DNA of 64,000 nucleotides. It comes from Leucocoprinus leucothites. Lineage: Eukaryota > Basidiomycota > Agaricomycetes > Agaricales > Agaricaceae. The stretch lies in the NCBI GenBank assembly GCA_013368445.1, contig JAACJO010000021.1, forward strand, positions 124,001-188,000. Direction: 5' to 3'. The position numbers and the translations under genes were made by a program. The notes beneath the pieces were generated by a model, which had not been told where the DNA came from, did not search any database, and saw nothing but the letters and a program-made list of their open reading frames with translations. Below, one piece after another: positions 59,233 through 64,000 of this stretch; the stretch's first letter is position 1, and the number at the start of each line of letters is the position of its first letter.

Positions 59233-60790
59233 ATACCAATCTGTTAACCCACAGTTTTCAACATACCCAAACGCAACCGAAGCTTCTCAAAAGACTCGCG
59301 TGGAAGAGCTTTTGTGAGTACATCAGCGAGCTTGTCTTTCGTGGACACTATTCAAGCTGAATTTCACCATCCCGCACACATTCTCGAATGAAGTGATGCC
59401 GTATGTCGATGTGTTTGGCCGATAATAAAGGAGACAGGGCTACGAATAAGCGTGATATAGCCCTGATTGTCGGAGTGAATGATCATGGCTATACTCTGTG
59501 GGAAACCTACGTCACGCCGCAATGTCTGCAACATCACTTCCCTTGTACAACGCCATGTACTCAGCCTCTACGGACGTCAAAGCGACCGTTGATTTCTTCT
59601 TATATGCCCAAGAGACTGAACTCCCAGCAATACCAAACACGAAACCTCCCACTGAACGCCGATTATCTGGATCTTGGGCCCAATCCGGGTCTGTCCAACC
59701 AATGAGATCAACAGATTCACTCCCACTGCGACCCAGCACCAAACCCAGCCGTTCCCTTGAGGTAACGCAAGACACATTTCACGGATTCGAGGTGAGCAAT
59801 ACCCGGATTCCCACCAAATTGCGAAATTAAACTAACAGCAAATTGGATGTCAGGTTGAGTTTGCGTAGCATATAGGAGCGAGCCGACAAGTGCGACATAG
59901 TGGATGCCAGTAGCATACTGGTCATAGTGCTTTCATTCCTCCTCTTTCATGGTGACTGAGCGTTCTACAGTGCAGGTTTCGTTGGCAGCGAGGTGGATAC
60001 AGGACGACAGTCGTTGAATCTGGCGAGAACTTAGTTGGTATCGGCAGTTTGGTTCATCGTGATGCTGTGAGCGGATCTATTTCGGCATCCCTGGATATCA
60101 AGGATATACCGCAGCTCTCCGGGGTCAGTGATTTCGAATTTTTGAGACAGATAACTCTTGAGTTTGTTGATCTTCTCTAGTTTTGGTCTGTAATCCGAGT
60201 CGCCATGCTATCCACATAAGCTAACACCAGCAAATCGATTTAACCATTCTCTCACTGGATATCGGCAGTCATCAGCCAGCAACTTCTCAAATCCAGACTC
60301 CAATAATACCCCATCCAATTTCGCCTTCCACTGTCTGCTTCGAACCATACTACATCTTCTGCAGCTTCCAACATCGCCCCTTCAGCTCTGGCTCAAGTTC
60401 CCACACACCATCCGGTACTTCCATATGTATTTCCTCGTCGAGTTCATGCTGAGGGTATGCAGCTACGGCATCGAGTTGATGGAGCTCAAAATCCAGGTGG
60501 GCTGCGAGAACCAGGAAAAGCTGAAGCGTGGTGAACTTCACCACTGGCGGGAATGTTTCTCCAAAGTCCCTCTGTGGATTTGCGAAAATCCCTTTGCCAC
60601 AATTCGTGCCTTGATCTTAATGCTTCAGCACCATACGACTCCCAGGTAATTCCATCGCTTATTCGAACTCATGCTGCACGTCCCGAGGCTGATCAAGTTT
60701 GCTCCAGGCTTCGGGAGGGATATAATGTAAGGTGACCTTCATCTTCCTCGATCCCAACGCCTCCTCGATGCAACTGACCCAACCCCAGCT
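59233..60790 (-). mobile_element. Ty1/copia polymerase relic (reverse transcriptase and RNase H)
   Basis: Minus-strand blocks appear in copia order. Near 60570 the reverse transcriptase N-terminal block reads DFGETFPPVVKFTTLQLFL and FELHQLDAVAAYPQHELDEE, matching the usual TFAPVVK...HQMDVxTAFLxG signature but with drift (YPQH). At 59710-59560 RNase H reads LIGWTDPDWAQDPDNRRSVG, GSSVSWAYKKKSTVA and SVEAEYMALYKG. At 59430-59260 the end reads KHIDIRHHFIREC and DKLADVLTKALPRESFEKL. Several in-frame stops and shifts, and loss of most of the RT palm region, show that it is dead. Gag, protease and integrase were not found. Confidence 0.85.
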
Positions 60791-63700
60791 AGGTCAACAT
60801 GGTTGTTGCCACCAATAGCCACAAACTCGTGAGTGACAATTGCACGAAAAGCAGGACGAATTTTGGGCGTGACTCCGAGATGACCGAACGCCAAAACGGC
60901 TTTTCGTGACGTGACTTGCTTTTTGAATTAAGGATCCTACAGCAATGGGCGACGAGGGTAGTCGGGCAATGTAACGTCGAAAGATGGGTGACGATACGCA
61001 GTCGATAAGGATCTAGAAGCTGAGTCAATGCCTTGCTAACTGGGGTAAGTTTGTGGTGGTGCTGCGGCTGTGTCCGCCTCATCAGACCTCCCCTTCATGT
61101 CATTGTGCCGCCTACCGAGAACTATCCCATGTCAAAATTTGGCCATGGTCCAGCCTTGACGCGGCGTGTTGAACTGTGAACAATAGCAGGCTGTGCAGTG
61201 CTTGACCCCTGGGCTCTAAGCAATCGCCTGCCAAATAATTGGTCTTCCATGGGCCTATTCCATGCCGTGTTAAAATCTTTGTTCTTATTGGCTTCAAGAG
61301 GCTAACTCCTTCTGGGCCACCATTCTTCTCAACTTGTGTTGCCCCTGCCTTCCTTGCCCTCTTTAAGCTCATGGGTCGTCATGTGAAGTTGAGTAAGAAC
61401 ATCCAAGTAAATTCTTATTAGCATTAACCAAGGTGTCCGGCACAGATGCCGCTTTATGATCGGATCGTAGGGCTGAGAGCCAGTGCAACGAGCCAAGTGA
61501 GGGAGGCGCTGAGTGAATGATGAGGACCAGGCAGGTTAGCAGCGAATGCTTAGGAGTGATCATTATGTAAGGTTTGATGGCCGGGCTCGACAGGAGACCC
61601 TAACCCCAGCTCGCCCTCAATGTCATGGGACACTGGATACAATTTGCTTTGTGCTTAATGCATCATGTACATAACTCATCTGGAAAATGGCTCAACTATA
61701 ATAAAGGCGTGAGCGGGCAAAGGTTGCAGAACAGTTTGAATACATGTGTACCAATGCCTGCGGTCTCTTGCCCTCAAAAATTGGCTCTTCCTTGTACTCC
61801 CTAATTATGCTCTGTATGTGGACAGGTGGGGCAGGGTCCGGCGGTCTCGTATATAGCATCATCCAAGTCGTCGGACGTCACTAGCTGGAAGCATCGAGTG
61901 CAAACACGCAGCGGGTCCAAGAATGTGTGGGTTGCGCACTGACATGTCAAAGAATCTAGATATGTTTTCTGTAGTTTAATCTCTGCTCCATTGTCCCCTT
62001 GTGTTTTGTGGGCTCTGTAGGTAGCTCAAGTGCCACACAAGTGATTTTGAGTCCCTCAGTTCTTGTGCATTGGCATCGAAAGGCTGAGCTTATTATTTCT
62101 TCACCTTTGCCATGGATCCATCCCAATGGAGTGCAAAAGTAGTTTACAATCTTTTCTGCGCGTAGGTGGACATTGAATCTTGTGCTATATCAAAGCGAGT
62201 GAGAGCGACCAAACAAACAAAAGAATTGTCGAGGCAATAAGGAAAGAGTCATTAACAGATGTGGCGGCTTAGTTGATCAAAAGAGGGATAGCAAGGGAAG
62301 ATTGAGAAAAAAGAAAATCAAATTTACGGTGTAGACGTTAGCCTACTTAACCAGGGACCATGTCATTACCACCCACGTCACCACCTGGCTTCAGACCACT
62401 TCCAGCACCAGTAGCAGTCCTAGCTCTGATCCTTCCAAGTGTACCTTCAACTGGACTGTGGGCTGCCCATTCCGCTGCTAAGCATGCGCGATGATGGCAA
62501 TGAGAGGTTCACCCACTGCACTGATGTGGATGGCCCTCCTCATGTCTGAGGTGGTCACTATCGTCGGCGTGATGTTGTTGCAGCTATAGCGGCAGTCATA
62601 CATTTCCTTCACATCTCTCTTCTCCTGTCATGTTCACGCTCTCTTTCCCACCGATCCCGACACTCCCCAATCCCACAGCCCCATCCTCTTGGTCGGTCGC
62701 AGTCAACCTGATCACAACCACGATGTCCGTGACAGTCGCTGTGATTGTGGTATCCCTTATCATCCACGTCCGTTGTGCTGCACCAGAACCAGAGTCATTT
62801 ACTCCACTCTGATGCTCCTTTGGAGTACTGATGAGCGATGCAAGAGAGCAATGGTGAGCGAGGCGGTTGGCAAGGGGAGTATATTGAATGAGCGGGCGCA
62901 GTATTCATGCCTACTAGGAATGTAACGGATGTAAGCGACAGACCACGCACGCGAACAAGAGCCATCTGCTTACCATTAGTACACTACCTAATTCCGGCCT
63001 GAGAAGTCAGTGCAGATGTTGCGGAGGTCAGGGTGTGCGGCGGGAGGATTGAGGAAGAATGATTTACTGGCGGTGGTGATGTAGTAAATCTGATGAGCAA
63101 AAACCTCCTATCTTTAGAACCGGGGCTTGGCCAAACGTCTGTCACTCCATCCTAGAACCATCATGAATATAGTCGCGCATTCAGGAAACTGTGGAAGGGG
63201 AAGAACTCACGAGACAAGGCGCTATTGGTGACAACAAATCAATGGGTGTTAAAGCCCTTGACTGCATTCATTTGTTAGGTACCCCAATAAAGTCGGCGTG
63301 CAGATGTCTCAGCTAACGGGTCTATCATGATTTGCTATATCCCACTGTCAATCAGATGGTTCCAGTGCGTATACAAAGAACATGCCCACATTGTCACCAG
63401 ACGTTCCAGCTATATCATCTTCCCACAATGATCCACGATTGTCTTGGCCCATCTACGTATTCCGCAGGGCAGGGGGCTGCGTGTCGGAGGGTGATTTGGC
63501 GGTATGGTGAAGGGGACTGACTTCAAGGGGGCAGTGGTAGCAGCTGGGGGAGAGAAGGATGCCTGGCCATCACGGTGGACGGCATGGAAGGGAGAGATGA
63601 GTGACGCTCATTCTCATTCTTATTCGTATTCATACATGGTCTATATTTAGGTTCAAATTTGTTGTCCATAGATCTTATGGGTATAGTCAAGCACGATGTT

Positions 63701-64000
63701 ATCTTTCAGGCATTCAGGACCAACTGTCAGAGAAGTTGGATTTGGAAGGCGCAGAAACCTGCGACGAGTAGAGTCTGGTTTGGACTGTTGAGAGGGTTCT
63801 TTAGGTGTAGCCTACCTCGAGGGACTGCTATTGCGCACCCGTTGTGCTTTAAATCTAGTACTCGAATTTTTTTAAAAAAAAAAAAAAGAGTAGAGTCTGG
63901 TCACACCTGTGTCACTAGTTACCTATCACATGCCACCCGGAAAAGATAAGATAGAGATAACATGGCGGGGCAATGCTGCCGTCCCATACTATTTGAACAA
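60791..64000. other. No supportable gene
   Basis: May include unrecognisable 5' parts of the copia relic near 60790-61100. A run of 14 A lies at 63874-63887. Otherwise only short unrelated frames. Confidence 0.4.

Noticed and set aside
1..64000. CRISPR arrays, bacterial operons, ribosome binding sites, rRNA
   Set aside because: No regularly spaced direct repeats; the intron-rich gene structure and fungal families rule out a prokaryotic origin; no rRNA-like sequence noticed.

Overview
The window looks like nuclear DNA of a filamentous fungus, most likely a basidiomycete of the Agaricomycetes. The case rests on many very short introns (about 38-70 nt, GTRNGT...YAG) that keep frame, on gene families typical of mushroom genomes (TET/JBP-type dioxygenase, JmjC-type proteins, BAH-PHD, TEA/ATTS, Ulp1-like protease), and on Ty1/copia and Ty3/gypsy relics. 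No species can be named. No operons or bacterial signals are present. Gene density is low: much of the DNA holds no supportable gene, and several gene bodies are decayed.

Layout. 1-1.2 kb: the 5' part of a Ulp1/C48-like protease gene running off the left edge (-). 5.0-6.0 kb: a broken BAH-PHD chromatin-reader gene (-), with a cluster of short palindromes upstream. 7.06-8.08 kb: a four-exon TEA-domain transcription factor (-). 10.6-13.9 kb: remains of a large fungal amidohydrolase (-). 15.5-16.8 kb: a frameshifted unknown gene (-). 20.1-21.8 kb: a two-exon JmjC-like gene (-). 29.5-31.0 kb: a decayed paralogue of it whose metal-binding histidines are both arginine. 18.1-18.6 and 31.0-31.9 kb: copies of a roughly 0.5 kb dispersed repeat. 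24.0-25.1 kb: LTR debris. 32.2-34.2 kb: a multi-exon gene of unknown family with a strongly basic C-terminal tail (+). 46.95-50.82 kb: a fully assembled 13-exon JmjC gene of 1063 codons (+). 53.9-54.35 kb: gypsy integrase relic (-). 56.7-58.5 kb: a five-exon TET/JBP-family gene whose splice structure is intact but which carries two in-frame stop codons (-). 59.2-60.8 kb: copia polymerase relic with a polypurine tract and LTR edge (-).

Taken together, the recognisable non-transposon genes lean strongly to chromatin and DNA modification: three JmjC-type loci, one TET/JBP locus, a BAH-PHD reader, a TEA factor and a Ulp1-type SUMO protease. They lie in a transposon-littered neighbourhood in various states of decay. 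In mushroom fungi TET/JBP and Ulp1-like families are known to be expanded and often linked to transposons, so part of this set may be transposon cargo or derived from it. That link is inference: no complete transposase was found here. All gene models come from manual splicing and frame checking. They have not been tested against transcripts or databases.
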